A DNA stretch of 64,000 nucleotides from Littorina saxatilis (taxonomy: Eukaryota > Mollusca > Gastropoda > Littorinimorpha > Littorinidae): assembly GCF_037325665.1 (NCBI RefSeq), contig NC_090246.1:38757445-38821444 (forward strand), in the 5' to 3' direction. The notes beneath the pieces were generated by a model. The model was not told where the DNA came from. It worked only from the letters and a program-made list of their open reading frames with translations, and ran no database searches. Below, piece after piece: positions 50,463-55,699 of this stretch. Both the position numbers and the translations under genes were made by a program. Position 1 is the first letter of the stretch, and every line of letters begins with the position of its first letter.

Positions 50463-50868
50463 TTGCAAGCAAATGCACACACACACATGCAAGCTCATGT
50501 ATACATACTATTATCATATATTACTTACACACTCCTGGATGATTCATGATTGTGAACGAAAACTCTTGGCTGATTTAGTGATAACCACATCAACATGTGT
50601 ACGCAATTCTCTACACACACACACAATTCTCTACCTGATTCTCATAAGTGGTCACTGGCACCCTGATAGGAACATCACTGGGCAGAACGTAAGTGTAGAC
50701 CCGATGGTTATGCCCCACGGCCCATGCACACCAGTCGCTGGCGGCAAGTCTCTTCACTCGCACGCCGCCATCATACGAACGTATCAGCTGCTTGATGTTG
50801 CGCTCTGAAGCCGTAACTGTGAACACATTGCCGTTGCGGTTGCTGATCCACAGCCTTGGATCCTTCAT
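13008..50868 (-). CDS. TECPR1: TECPR1, tectonin beta-propeller repeat protein, complete
   Basis: TECPR1 works at lysosomes. It helps autophagosomes fuse through ATG5-ATG12 and drives LC3 lipidation when sphingomyelin is exposed on damaged membranes. Twenty-one coding exons with GT-AG junctions, plus one GC-AG, join without a phase conflict to 4,254 nt, or 1,417 residues; human TECPR1 is about 1,165. Order: first propeller strand (1-75), dysferlin domain N/C halves (about 76-182), TECPR repeats (183-400), a long acidic Ser-rich linker in exon 8 (to about 830), a PH-type region (about 844-985), further TECPR repeats, a second dysferlin domain (about 1,095-1,187) and final TECPR repeats. The start [18 protein letters not shown] aligns with human MPNSVLWAVDLFGRVYTL. 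W159 matches the human Trp I remember as needed for sphingomyelin binding. W180-A-L-V183 matches the human LC3-binding motif. The extra length lies mainly in the linker. Confidence 0.93.
13511..13669. mobile_element. TA-flanked MITE, CAGTGGAACC family
   Basis: It starts CAGTGGAACCCCCCATTTAA and ends AGGGGGTTCCACTG with TA on both sides. It is 159 bp, in the last TECPR1 intron. Relatives lie at 22,804-22,999, 29,285-29,978, 46,598-46,712, 57,265-57,794 and near 57,845-57,957. Confidence 0.8.
13690..14395. repeat. Minisatellite made of a TECPR1 exon end plus splice donor
   Basis: Fifteen copies of AAACTCTTACCCCTATGACT start at 13,703, 13,742, 13,781, then every 49 bp from 13,830 to 14,271, then 14,310 and 14,349. 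The spacing is 39, 39, ten times 49, 39, 39. The 49-bp unit has an extra CGGTACCAGA. On the minus strand every unit carries GGGGTAAGAG, the donor of exon 20, preceded by coding sequence for WELVIG. Copies differ at only one or two bases. Confidence 0.95.
14359..14478 (-). CDS. TECPR1: TECPR1 coding exon 20, donor at the edge of a minisatellite
   Basis: It encodes residues 1,362-1,401: [20 protein letters not shown], then [10 protein letters not shown]. The first donor, GGG|GTAAGA, gives phase 0. The last 30 or so bases and the donor are the repeat unit of the minisatellite running to 13,690, so fourteen further copies of the donor follow. The first is chosen because it joins the final exon to give human-like GWxxISVR. 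Confidence 0.85.
14558..15092. mobile_element. TA-flanked MITE, 535 bp
   Basis: The ends are CAGTGGTCGCCGCTTAATAA and TTATTAAGCGGCGTCCACTG, next to TA on both sides. Internal copies of TAATAAGCGGCGG repeat the end motif. The shape fits a pogo/Tigger-type MITE. It lies in TECPR1 intron 19. Confidence 0.8.
15133..15663 (-). mobile_element. tRNA-headed SINE (type 1), minus orientation
   Basis: On the minus strand it begins GGACTGGGTGGCCGAGTGG with an A box, and GGTTGCGAGTTCGACCC as B box, then TTTCTCCCCCCTTTCCTAAC, and ends in ATTG repeats. Other copies: 54,842-55,398 and 62,353-62,782. Confidence 0.85.
15786..16810 (+). pseudogene. Broken pogo/Tigger-like DNA transposon with transposase remnant
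   Basis: The left end is TA then CAGTAAAAACCTGTAGAATG; the right terminus is missing. From the ATG at 16,518 the plus strand gives [18 protein letters not shown], then after a small frame break [20 protein letters not shown], and, after further damage, [20 protein letters not shown] at about 16,738-16,800. This order is the N-terminal double helix-turn-helix of CENP-B/pogo transposases. The DDE catalytic part is absent. A SINE at 16,041-16,412 is inserted between the terminal region and the transposase. Confidence 0.8.
16041..16412 (-). mobile_element. tRNA-headed SINE with conserved core, 10-bp target duplication
   Basis: On the minus strand the head reads GGGGATGTAGCTCAGTCGGT with B box GGATTTGTATCC. 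The middle holds the core GTCATACACGTAAAATTCCA and CGTGGGAGTTTCAGCCCACG. The tail is AGAAGAAGAA. GAAAGTATTC flanks it at 16,031-16,040 and 16,413-16,422. Fragments of the same core lie near 2,015-2,210 and 59,855-59,965. Confidence 0.88.
16830..16990. repeat. Fragment related to the 18.2-kb palindromic end module
   Basis: ATTAATATACTTACCCGAATCACATAG-like text resembles the left arm at 18,240, and TGGTAATGAG...GTTACCTCCC resembles its interior. Only one arm is recognisable. Confidence 0.5.
17190..17247. repeat. Short foldback (hairpin) element
   Basis: AACCTGTAAAATAAGGACAC pairs with GTGTCCTTATTTGACAGGTT across a 17-base loop. It is similar in design to the hairpin at 4,943-5,019, so it is probably a tiny MITE. 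Confidence 0.6.
17434..17639 (-). CDS. TECPR1: TECPR1 coding exon 19
   Basis: It encodes about residues 1,293-1,361: [20 protein letters not shown], then [19 protein letters not shown] and [10 protein letters not shown]. Phase 1 in, 0 out (donor CAG|GTACTG). Confidence 0.92.
19793..21623. mobile_element. TA-flanked MITE with a nested 1.05-kb repeat
   Basis: The ends are CAGTGAAACCCGGCTATATT and AATATAGCCGGGTTGCACTG with TA on each side. The motif GGCTATATTGAA recurs within both ends. A nearly whole copy of the 1.05-kb repeat (20,279-21,203) sits inside, so the MITE itself is about 0.9 kb. It in turn lies within the 18,197-22,422 element, giving three nested layers. Confidence 0.8.
20279..21203 (+). 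mobile_element. 1.05-kb dispersed repeat, copy A
   Basis: It starts ACAAGTCGCGTAAGGCGAAA, includes CTGAGCGTGTTTTTAATCCA and the twice-used word TATATGTTTTTGGAATCAG, then GACGTCATCAAAGACATTTA, TTCATAAATATCGGTCCAGT, a CA/CAGA tract and ends CTTGACTAAATGTAAAAA. An ACATTTAGTCAAG near the start is inverted relative to the end. No coding content seen. Confidence 0.8.
22528..22669 (-). CDS. TECPR1: TECPR1 coding exon 18
   Basis: It encodes about residues 1,246-1,292: [20 protein letters not shown], then [20 protein letters not shown]. Phase 0 in, 1 out (donor CAG|GTGAAA). Confidence 0.92.
22804..22999. mobile_element. MITE, CAGTGGAACC family
   Basis: It runs from CAGTGGAACCCCCC to GGCAGGTTCCACTG and then TA. 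The body matches 13,511-13,669 (TTTAAGACC, CAGACTTTCTGTTCAC, GGAGGTCTTAAAAG). Confidence 0.75.
23063..23700. mobile_element. Mutator-like MITE with 9-bp target duplication
   Basis: Both ends carry CATCCTGAACTCAGGTCAAA in inverted orientation, with about 45 bp of terminal inverted repeat. ATACAGACT duplicates at 23,054-23,062 and 23,701-23,709. A 9-bp duplication with long ends fits a MULE-type element. An internal plus-strand open stretch at 23,226-23,459 ([20 protein letters not shown]) may be captured or transposon-coded protein; I do not recognise it with confidence. Confidence 0.75.
24246..24490. repeat. Minisatellite, about 27-bp unit
   Basis: About eight copies of TCCCAAATGCTCCATCCTAC followed by CCCTCTC, with a few variant units toward the right end. 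It is in TECPR1 intron 17, beside C-rich tracts near 24,500 and 24,543. Confidence 0.85.
24651..24825 (-). CDS. TECPR1: TECPR1 coding exon 17
   Basis: It encodes about residues 1,187-1,245, [19 protein letters not shown], then [15 protein letters not shown]. Human has RKCKLVTSGPWLEVPP...IALWAVSDKGDVLCR. The donor chosen is ATG|GTAAAA, phase 0. Confidence 0.9.
24929..26091. mobile_element. TA-flanked non-autonomous DNA transposon, 1.16 kb
   Basis: The ends are CCGTACTTTCCGGGTTACAA and TATGACCCGGAAAGTACGG, each beside TA. Inside, GCGCATAAGGCGCAC and a block at 25,705-25,850 (AAAGGCAGGTACTAGGTCCA...) can be read; the latter block also occurs at 38,325-38,450. No transposase seen. Confidence 0.78.
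26300..26436 (-). CDS. TECPR1: TECPR1 coding exon 16
   Basis: It encodes about residues 1,142-1,186: [20 protein letters not shown], then [12 protein letters not shown], the end of the second dysferlin domain (human DWFVDF...GWQYASDF...KDFVRRRCW). There is no methionine or long flanking frame, so an ORF scan would miss it. Phase 0 in, 2 out. Confidence 0.9.
26709..28211 (+). repeat. Right arm of the 1.5-kb inverted repeat; recent insertion with gene-like exons
   Basis: It mirrors 1-1,503. The inserted segment probably extends to about 28,381-28,396, including a GT microsatellite. Its ends read GGCTCACGTAAG at 26,709 and CTTACGGGAGCC near 28,370-28,381, a 12-bp inverted pair with one mismatch. 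Gene-like signals on the plus strand: donor CCCG|GTAAGT at 27,248, tandem acceptor CAGCAG near 27,335, donor at about 27,628, acceptor at 28,020, ATG at 28,108 and donor GCAG|GTACCT at 28,174. It is antisense to TECPR1 within intron 15. Confidence 0.85.
28263..28327. repeat. GT microsatellite
   Basis: About 30 GT units with one GC interruption. Other long CA/GT tracts in the window: 30,988-31,056, 36,420-36,533, 50,389-50,459 and 51,051-51,135. A (GACA)n tract is at 30,309-30,347. Confidence 0.95.
29285..29978. mobile_element. MITE of the CAGTGGAACC family split by a TTAA-type MITE
   Basis: The left end is TA then CAGTGGAATCCCACATTTAA; the right part ends GGGAGGTCTTAAAAGGGGGC without a clear terminus. 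The break at 29,391 is filled by the element at 29,395-29,912. Confidence 0.7.
29395..29912. mobile_element. TTAA-flanked MITE, 518 bp
   Basis: TTAA lies at 29,391-29,394 and 29,913-29,916, and the interrupted MITE reads continuously once one TTAA is counted. The ends are AGGTGGTCATCTACATTTTT and ATGTAGACAAGGACCT. TTAA duplication is typical of piggyBac-type elements. Confidence 0.72.
30070..30166 (-). CDS. TECPR1: TECPR1 coding exon 15
   Basis: It encodes about residues 1,109-1,141, [20 protein letters not shown], then [10 protein letters not shown], the middle of the second dysferlin domain. Phase 2 in, 0 out (donor TGG|GTCAGT). Confidence 0.9.
30355..30457 (-). CDS. TECPR1: TECPR1 coding exon 14
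   Basis: It encodes about residues 1,075-1,108, with [20 protein letters not shown], the opening of the second dysferlin domain (human CVYIYENQRWNPVTGYTS). Phase 1 in, 2 out. Confidence 0.92.
30767..30894 (-). CDS. TECPR1: TECPR1 coding exon 13
   Basis: It encodes about residues 1,032-1,074: [20 protein letters not shown], then [20 protein letters not shown]. Human has VVWGIGYDHTAWVYTGGYGG. Phase 2 in, 1 out. Confidence 0.92.
31330..31469 (-). CDS. TECPR1: TECPR1 coding exon 12
   Basis: It encodes residues 986-1,031, [20 protein letters not shown], then [14 protein letters not shown]. It corresponds to the first strand of the second propeller part. Phase 0 in, 2 out; the ATG codon at the end is split by the intron. 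Confidence 0.85.
32300..32440 (-). CDS. TECPR1: TECPR1 coding exon 11 (PH region, second half)
   Basis: It encodes residues 939-985, with [20 protein letters not shown] and [12 protein letters not shown], the PH C-terminal helix with its conserved tryptophan. Donor TGG|GTCAGT, phase 0. Confidence 0.9.
32590..33090 (+). pseudogene. Old LINE reverse-transcriptase fragment
   Basis: In shifting plus-strand frames one can read [20 protein letters not shown], then [20 protein letters not shown] and [18 protein letters not shown]. These are the palm-domain neighbourhoods of CR1/Jockey-type non-LTR reverse transcriptases. The FADD core is replaced by FKDN, several frame changes are present, and both ends are missing. 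It sits in TECPR1 intron 10. Confidence 0.75.
33143..33292 (-). CDS. TECPR1: TECPR1 coding exon 10 (PH region, first half)
   Basis: It encodes residues 889-938, [13 protein letters not shown], then [12 protein letters not shown] and [10 protein letters not shown]. It aligns with human SVWVKTGALQWW...ILFIYYVVHEEKK, the start of the PH-type domain. Phase 0. Confidence 0.9.
33758..33891 (-). CDS. TECPR1: TECPR1 coding exon 9
   Basis: It encodes about residues 844-888: [20 protein letters not shown], then [19 protein letters not shown]. It matches the human helical stretch before the PH fold (ITPAQTAAWRKQIFQQL). Phase 1 in, 0 out. Confidence 0.9.
34139..35597 (-). CDS. TECPR1: TECPR1 coding exon 8 (long linker)
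   Basis: One 1,459-nt exon encodes residues 358-843. It starts with the end of a TECPR repeat ([20 protein letters not shown]). It then runs through a low-complexity Ser/Glu/Asp-rich linker with a [16 protein letters not shown] charge cluster, and ends with [16 protein letters not shown] before the PH region. In human TECPR1 the ATG5-binding region lies in this linker; I cannot point to it here by eye. Phase 1 out (donor GTAAGT). Confidence 0.9.
36172..36294 (-). CDS. TECPR1: TECPR1 coding exon 7
   Basis: It encodes residues 317-357: [17 protein letters not shown], then [18 protein letters not shown]. Human has VWFRRGINSHNPCGTSWIEM at this place. Phase 0 on both sides. Confidence 0.92.
36757..36857 (-). 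CDS. TECPR1: TECPR1 coding exon 6
   Basis: It encodes about residues 283-316: [17 protein letters not shown], then [16 protein letters not shown], a typical TECPR strand. Phase 1 in, phase 0 out (donor GTAGGA). Confidence 0.92.
37478..37655 (-). CDS. TECPR1: TECPR1 coding exon 5
   Basis: It encodes residues 224-283: [20 protein letters not shown], then [20 protein letters not shown]. Two propeller strands are covered. The front of this exon is tandemly duplicated upstream (37,706-37,805). This copy is chosen because only it contains the whole repeat and keeps the frame. Donor ATG|GTAGGC, phase 1. Confidence 0.9.
37706..37805 (-). pseudogene. Partial tandem duplicate of TECPR1 exon 5 with its acceptor
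   Basis: It repeats the front of exon 5 and its 5' flank at an offset of 127 bp. The acceptor falls at 37,783-37,785 and the translation is [20 protein letters not shown]. The 127-bp offset is not a multiple of three, so using this acceptor would run out of frame through the real exon. It is most likely a non-coding decoy. Confidence 0.82.
38036..38450. repeat. Patchwork of MITE end and dispersed repeat
   Basis: It begins with a degraded MITE end (CAGCGGAACCCCTCTCTAAG), continues through GACTTTGTCAGACAAAGCC, and includes a block shared with 25,705-25,850. It then joins the interior of a 1.05-kb repeat copy at 38,450. Confidence 0.5.
39313..40942 (-). pseudogene. DIRS-like pol region: RT, RNase H, tyrosine recombinase
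   Basis: The RT shows [20 protein letters not shown] and DLQDAYFHI followed by [10 protein letters not shown]. The RNase H end shows [17 protein letters not shown]. The recombinase N-terminal region shows [17 protein letters not shown] and [17 protein letters not shown]. The order RT, RNase H, recombinase is that of DIRS elements. The reading is spread over more than one frame. Fossil. Confidence 0.8.
41054..42500 (-). pseudogene. DIRS-like gag-type region
   Basis: Minus-strand open stretches include [20 protein letters not shown] and an acidic run ([20 protein letters not shown]). It has no close family that I can name. Position upstream of the RT on the minus strand and composition fit a gag-like product. 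It continues into the minisatellite region. Fossil. Confidence 0.55.
42500..44180. repeat. Higher-order minisatellite, about 220-bp unit, inside the DIRS-like element
   Basis: GGTCCGG-type short motifs are organised into units of about 212-225 bp. The marker ACAGAGGTGGTCGGGTGG occurs near 42,716, 42,940, 43,152, 43,370, 43,595, 43,816 and 43,935. Stops are rare on both strands, so several long open frames overlap here; minus-strand text is rich in Gly, Pro, Arg and Thr ([10 protein letters not shown]-like). Confidence 0.9.
44676..44793 (-). rRNA. 5S rRNA sequence within the DIRS-like element
   Basis: The minus strand reads GCCAACGGCCATACCACGTT... to ...GGTGCAGTTGGC, 118 nt. It has the Pol III internal control region of metazoan 5S genes (AAGTTAAGCAACGTCGGGCC, GTTAGTACTTGGATGGGTGA, CCGCCTGGGAA). 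The terminal helix pairs GCCAAC with GTTGGC where molluscan 5S usually has GTCTAC/GTAGAC, a compensated change. A T5 run follows 14 nt downstream (44,658-44,662). It sits alone inside a mobile element, so it may be a gene, a retroposed copy or an element-borne 5S promoter. Confidence 0.88.
46425..46547 (-). CDS. TECPR1: TECPR1 coding exon 4 (first TECPR repeat), GC donor
   Basis: It encodes residues 183-223, ending [13 protein letters not shown], a tectonin repeat strand. The donor reads GGACAG|GCAAGT, a GC-AG type site with otherwise strong pairing to U1. The only alternative, GT three bases on, would break the phase with exon 5. The following intron is 8.8 kb and holds the DIRS-like element. 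Confidence 0.85.
46598..46712. mobile_element. MITE of the CAGTGGAACC family with internal triplication
   Basis: TA then CAGTGGAACCCCCCAATTTA begins the copy. A 17-bp unit (GACCCTCCTTTGTGA) occurs three times, and the right terminus is eroded. In TECPR1 intron 3. Confidence 0.65.
47046..47168 (-). CDS. TECPR1: TECPR1 coding exon 3 (dysferlin C half)
   Basis: It encodes residues 142-182: GWQYAVNF, then [17 protein letters not shown], then TWAL. The VRKRKWIR motif is the dysferlin C signature. The terminal W-A-L continues with V from exon 4 to make a W-x-x-V LC3-interacting type motif across the junction. Phase 0. Confidence 0.92.
47386..48516 (-). mobile_element. 1.05-kb dispersed repeat, copy D, with nested SINE
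   Basis: On the minus strand it runs from ACAAGTCGCGTAAGGCGAAA (48,516) to CTTGACTAAATGTAAAAA. It is the most complete copy once the SINE at 47,755-48,038 is excluded. In TECPR1 intron 2. Confidence 0.85.
47755..48038 (-). mobile_element. tRNA-headed SINE (type 2)
   Basis: The minus strand opens CGGCACGGTTGGCCTAGTGG (A box) with GGTCGTGGGTTCGAACCC (B box) and ends ATATGGCCCTTCGTGGTCGG, GGCGTTAAGCAAAACAAA. The same 3' tail occurs alone at 2,112-2,171. AT-rich TAAATTAAT-like flanks make the target duplication hard to fix. Confidence 0.88.
48578..49652 (-). mobile_element. piggyBac-like element with transposase N-terminus
   Basis: TTAA flanks lie at 48,574-48,577 and 49,653-49,656. The ends are CACTATTGTGACTAGC and CACTTTCGTGACGGGATG read inward. 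On the minus strand an ATG at 49,432 starts [20 protein letters not shown], then [19 protein letters not shown]. That is the acidic start of PiggyBac transposases (EEI..LL, D/E/S-rich). The catalytic DDD core is absent, so it is non-autonomous. GGG(A/T)(A/T)GCGACTAT words repeat near the right end. Confidence 0.75.
49657..49995. repeat. Palindrome-bearing repeat scrap
   Basis: TATGGATATATCCGTACCCA near 49,713 and the perfect 18-bp palindrome GTACGGATATATCCGTAC at 49,753-49,770 are set in similar surroundings. No gene content. It lies between the piggyBac-like element and TECPR1 exon 2. Confidence 0.55.
49996..50184 (-). CDS. TECPR1: TECPR1 coding exon 2 (dysferlin N half)
   Basis: It encodes residues 79-141, including [20 protein letters not shown] and [15 protein letters not shown], the dysferlin N signature with paired tryptophans. 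Acceptor TTGCAG, donor GTAAAT, phase 0 on both sides. Confidence 0.92.
50635..50868 (-). CDS. TECPR1: TECPR1 coding exon 1
   Basis: It encodes residues 1-78 and ends ...TTYENQ at a GTAGAG donor. The exon itself begins at an acceptor at 50,961, so 93 nt upstream of the ATG are 5' UTR and at least one non-coding exon lies further up. An out-of-frame ATG at 50,875 precedes the start. Phase 0 at the end. Confidence 0.92.
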
Positions 50869-51049
50869 GGCGCATGGGTTGTAGGATTTGAATCATGCAG
50901 GTGATGCCTGCCCCTGGGTTAGGTTCTATTTCAGGTGATCATAATAATATAGGTCTGCACCCTGCAAACAGAATGAAAATAAAATGAAGAAAAAGACAAG
51001 ACTGAAGTGCTTCACAGCATTTCAAACACTTGCATTCTGGAGAATGCTC

Positions 51050-51138
<89 letters not shown>

Positions 51139-51157
51139 GACACACGCGAACGCCAGA

Positions 51158-52045
51158 TATGCCAGTACTATCCTTAGCGGACGATGAAATTATTCAGTTT
51201 TACTGCGGAACAGAAATGCCACGGAAAAACCTGAATAACCAAATTTTGTCATCATTCAGCGCGGCATTTTTTTTTCCGAAGCAAAACAGTTTTCAACGGA
51301 AAAACTGAAATGAAGAATGCTGCACTAAAACATAACTGTTGTTTTACTGCGGAAAAAGTTCAAATCCTTTTTCTATGAATCTTTTTCTTGCTCAATGTGA
51401 GATTGAAGACATACGTGTGTTCCCCCTCTGCGGAGAGATGAACTCATTCAAAATTACCCAGAACACGTGCATCGACAAAAGATCTTATTTCGTTGCCGGA
51501 ACTTCATAGTTTGATGTCACAGCAATGGCAGTTGAGCATTAATGAGTGCTGCCCTTGGGCAGATACGACTACAAATTACTCCCGTAAAATAGATCATAAG
51601 GGGTCATCATTTGTCAAACATAGCACTACTGTAGAAGTACATTACATGTAGTGAAAAATTGAGCACACTGGCTCGATCAGCTGCCATAATTGCACTTGTC
51701 AAGGTAAATGACCACACGCTTTCTGATTGGTCCTCATGTTTAACTTGATAGAGCAATATCAGGCAGGGGAAGAATGATACGAATTAACGCTTCTCTGTCA
51801 TAGCATTGGGTTTTTTTTGTGTGTTACAAATTATTCTGAAGAAAAAGTGAGAAACTGCCAAGTAAAAAGCACTTAACATTATTCTGCAGAAAAACTGTTT
51901 TGCTTTGGAAAAAAATCCTGATGCTTTTGCGAATGATGAAAAAATTTGGTTATTCCATGGAAAAACCTGTTTTGCGCAGCATTTCTGTTATTCCGCAGTA
52001 AAAACGGGTACTACTTGTCTCCGAAAACCCCTGAAAACCCCATCT
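51158..52045. mobile_element. Foldback MITE with roughly 100-bp inverted ends
   Basis: AGTTTTACTGCGGAACAGAA, AAAACCTGAATAACCAAATT and TGTCATCATTC on the left are mirrored at 51,930-52,020. The outermost right part (GTACTACTTGTCTCCGAAAA) recurs inverted at 54,612-54,650 next to the LINE. No coding content was recognised. Confidence 0.65.
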
Positions 52046-52394
52046 AGACTAACTAAATCTATCTTCAAAGTGAAGTATTGGACATGCCTGTGAAAAGTAA
52101 GCCTGATTCATGCTACATGCACCCTTATATTTGTGTTGAGAGCCGGATTTTCGATGAAATCGATGCAACAATTTCAATGCAAGGGAGGTAACTCTTGTTA
52201 CTCGAAAGCACAAGTATTGATGACATCATGTGATTAGTGCTTCTGCTCCTTCGTAAATCCTCGCACAAACACAAAAATAAAGCCATGAACGGTGAAAGTT
52301 GCAAATATAAGTCATGATTGCAAACAATTATGTAACAAAACACGATCTAAGGACGAATTTTCTTAATTTCTGATGAGTTTTTTTTCTTTTTTTC

Positions 52395-54660
52395 GGAGGT
52401 TCAGGATCAGGATCAGGATACGATACATTGCAGGAACCTTTTTAGGTTATCATCGCAATGGAGACGAGATCGAGAGAGCGCAACCCCTCAAAATTTAAAA
52501 ATCTTAATAAAAAGGGTTTAATTTTTTCTTAGCCTATTCTCTTTTTCTAGGGAGGTCAGTTTGTGGGGCTAGGGGGGCGGTTGAAGAGCAGGTGGCATCC
52601 GAGTGACACCCCCAGCCTTCCCCCACACGCAGATCCCCCAACCCCCTATCCCTACCAAATTTAAAAGCAGGTTAAGAACATTCTTTGGTGCTAGTGCGGA
52701 GTGGCACCTCCGCTAATCGCTGTTGAAAATGTAGCGGCAGAGCTTGCCCGGACAACCTTCTCCTCCAGGCTATTCCACTCTGCTACTGTCTGCACAAAGA
52801 ATGAGCATTGATACTGCTCAACTTTTGCGTCAGGGACCTTGTAGCCGCGGCTGTTGCTGTAGGAATATTTGGTGATGATATTACTTGTCACATGGTCGGA
52901 GAATATTTTCGGGCGAATTTCCCTCTTAGTTTTGTCCATCGGGGTTAGAAATTTCTCCGGGGGGAGAGCTGGGATATGTCCCTCTATGATGCTATAAAGG
53001 GTTTTGAGACGCTGGTGTTTCCTGCGTTCCTGCAGTGTGGACAGTCCCAGCTCTTGTAGCATCCGGGTTACGCAGCCTGGGTCTCTGGACCTGTAGTCCC
53101 TCGTTATGAAGCGAGCGGCCTGTCTCTGGACCCTCTCCAGTCTGTTTTGGTCTTTGGCCAAGTAAGGGTCCCATACCGTTGCACCGTAGTCTAGGGCAGA
53201 TCTGATGAGGGAAATGTAGGCAAGCCGTCGGCATTCCGGAGGGCAGCTGCCCAGGTTTCTCCGGAGGAAGCCAAGAGTGGATCCTGCCTTTTTGCAAATG
53301 TTGGTGATGTGAGTTGACCACTTCAAGTCTGCCGAGATCTGGATTCCGAGGTATGGACTTTGGTCCACCTGTTGTAGGATCACACCGTCAAGCTTGTAGT
53401 AGTAGGATGACTTGGTTTTGGTGGGGAGAAAGTAGCACTTTTTTGCGTTGAATCGCATTCCCCAATCTTCAGCCCATGCTTCCAGCTTGCTAAGGTCCTC
53501 CTCCTGAAGGGAGATGTGGTCCTGGAGGGAGTGTATCTGCCGATACAGGAGGCAATCGTCTGCAAACAGTCGTACTCTTGTGTTTGGGCTCACATTATCT
53601 GGCAAGTCATTTATGTGACATAAAAACAGTAACGGGCCTAGCACGGTGCCTTGGGGTACTCCTGATTCGACCGCAGTTTCTTCGGAGCTTTCTCCCTCCA
53701 GTACAACCTTAATGTCTCTGTTCGTCAGGAAACTTGTAATCCCCTTGTGGACTGGACCCTTGATGCCATAGTGCTGCAGCTTGTGTAGTAGTTTGGTATG
53801 GGGCACAGTATCGAATGCCTTGCTGAAATCAAGAATGATGACATCCGTCTGGAATCCTGCATCGTTGGACTTCTGGAGGTCGTGCATAGTTGTTAATAGC
53901 TGGGTCTTGCATGAGAATCCGGACCTGAAGCCGTGGTTCCTATCTGTCAGAATGTCATGCTTTTCTAGGTGTTCACGCATGTGTCGGCAGATGATGTGCT
54001 CGAGTAATTTGCAAGCAACAGATGTCAAGGACACTGGCCTGTAATTTTCGGCTCTGTTTCGGCCCCCCTTCTTGAAAACACAAGCTACATTGGCGGTCAG
54101 CCAGTCTGAGGGTAGTTTCCCAGATTCCAGAGAGTGGTTGAATATATGCAGGTCAGAGGTGCTGCAAGTATGTCAGCGCAGTTCTTCAGTACCTTGCTAG
54201 GGACTCCATCTGGACCACAGGCTTTTGACGGGTTTAGGTTTCGGAGGAGTTTTGCCACACCTGCTTCCCTGATGGTAAGGTCTTCAATCGTCGGTTTTGG
54301 CGGGCCTTTCATCTGCGGTGGTGGGGAGTCATTTTCTTTCGTGAATACCAAACGGAATTGTTTGAGAAGGATGTTGGCTTTAGTCAAGCTGTCACTGACA
54401 AGTGTGGTCCCCTCTTTCAGTGGTGCAACGCCAGTTTTGTCTTGTCTTCTGGCTTTGACGTACCTCCTAAAGGGCTTGCTGTTGTTATCCTTCATTCCTG
54501 CTTCGATGGTGTCATTCACATACTGTTGCTCCGCCTTCCTCATCGCTCTCCTGCACTCTTTTTGGCAGAACCTGTAGTTGGACCAGTTCTTGCTCTGTTT
54601 TGCCTTCTTGGTTTTCGGGGTTTTCCGGAGACAAGTAGTACCGCTAAAAACCAATAATGT
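52395..54660 (-). pseudogene. 5'-truncated LINE with reverse-transcriptase domain
   Basis: The main open stretch, 52,691-54,034, gives a full RT fingerprint: IILDFSKAFDTVPHTKLLHK, SGVPQGTVLGPLLFLCHIND, RLFADDCLLYR and SPYLGIQISADLKWSTHI. The C-terminal part has RQAARFITRDYRS and AEWNSLEE. The upstream part (54,110-54,660) is in another frame because of one frameshift near 54,140-54,160, and carries LNPSKACGPDGVPSKVLKNC. The endonuclease is missing. The 3' end finishes in TGATCC-like repeats near 52,400. It belongs to the Jockey/CR1-type lineages; a finer clade call is not possible by eye. In the TECPR1 5' intron. Confidence 0.88.
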
Positions 54661-54841
54661 CAATTACCATCACTTGCTTAGGATACTGTGACAACCTCAG
54701 TACTCACCACTATCCAGTAGTGCTGATTAGCAGTGCCAGGAAATTCTAAATAAAAAAAGGTTCATTTTACCAACTACCACTACCCCTTCTAGATTCTTCG
54801 TGTGCCTGTGTTACTTTGGTTTTTATATTATATATACATGT

Positions 54842-55398
54842 AATGGACTGGGTGGCCGAGTGGTAACGCACTTGCGCTCGGAAGCGAGAGGTTGCGAGTT
54901 CGACCCTGGGTCAGGGCGTTAGCAATTTTCTCCCCCCTTTCCTAACCTAGGTGGTGGGTTCAAGTGCTAGTCTTTCGGATGAGACGAAAACCCGAGGTCC
55001 CTTCGTGTACACTACATTGGGGTGTGCACGTTAAAGATCCCACGATTGACAAAAGGGTCTTTCCTGGCAAAATTGTATAGGCATAGATAAAAAAAAATGT
55101 CCACCAAAATACCCGTGTGACTTGGAATAATAGGCCGTGAAAAGTAGGATGGCCGATGTGAATGCGTGATGTATTGTGTAAAACAATTCCATCTCACAAG
55201 GCATAAATAAATCCCTGCGCCTTGAATATGTGCGCGATATAAATTGCATAAAAAAATTTTTAAAAAATTAAAAAATTAAAAAAATTAAAAATTAAAAAAA
55301 TAAAATTAAAAAATTTAAAAAAAATAAATATCTGCGCTTAGAACTGTACCCACGGAATACGCGCGATACAAGCCTCATATTGATTGATTGATTGATTA
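54842..55398 (+). mobile_element. tRNA-headed SINE (type 1), plus orientation
   Basis: It runs from GGACTGGGTGGCCGAGTGGT to an ATTG-repeat tail, with an A-rich expansion near 55,250-55,330. ATATATA-like words flank both ends. It is the same subfamily, by tail, as 15,133-15,663. Confidence 0.85.
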
Positions 55399-55699
55399 TA
55401 TATGACATAAAGTGATAAACGCTCGTGTCACTTGGCAAAAAATAATTGTGTGCAACATAATAATAAGCGCTGCATGGCCTGTAACAGTACACAAAGAAAT
55501 CTAAATGTTCATCAGCAGCAACATCCCGATCCCGTATTAACTGTGTGTACTGCTGCATCAGTGCATGCATGGTTGTCCGCGGTTAGTAATTTACGTTTAA
55601 CTGACAAGATACAAGCATTTAGTGGACTGTGCAACACAGCTGGTACTTTTTTCTACTATGACGCAGAGTCGCTGATAACATAACTGCAAAATATCCCCA

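Noticed and set aside
54842-54920. A possible tRNA gene
   Set aside because: A and B boxes are present but the sequence is the head of a SINE found three times, with no acceptor-stem closure. The same applies to 15,600-15,663, 16,340-16,410, 47,960-48,038 and 62,353-62,420.
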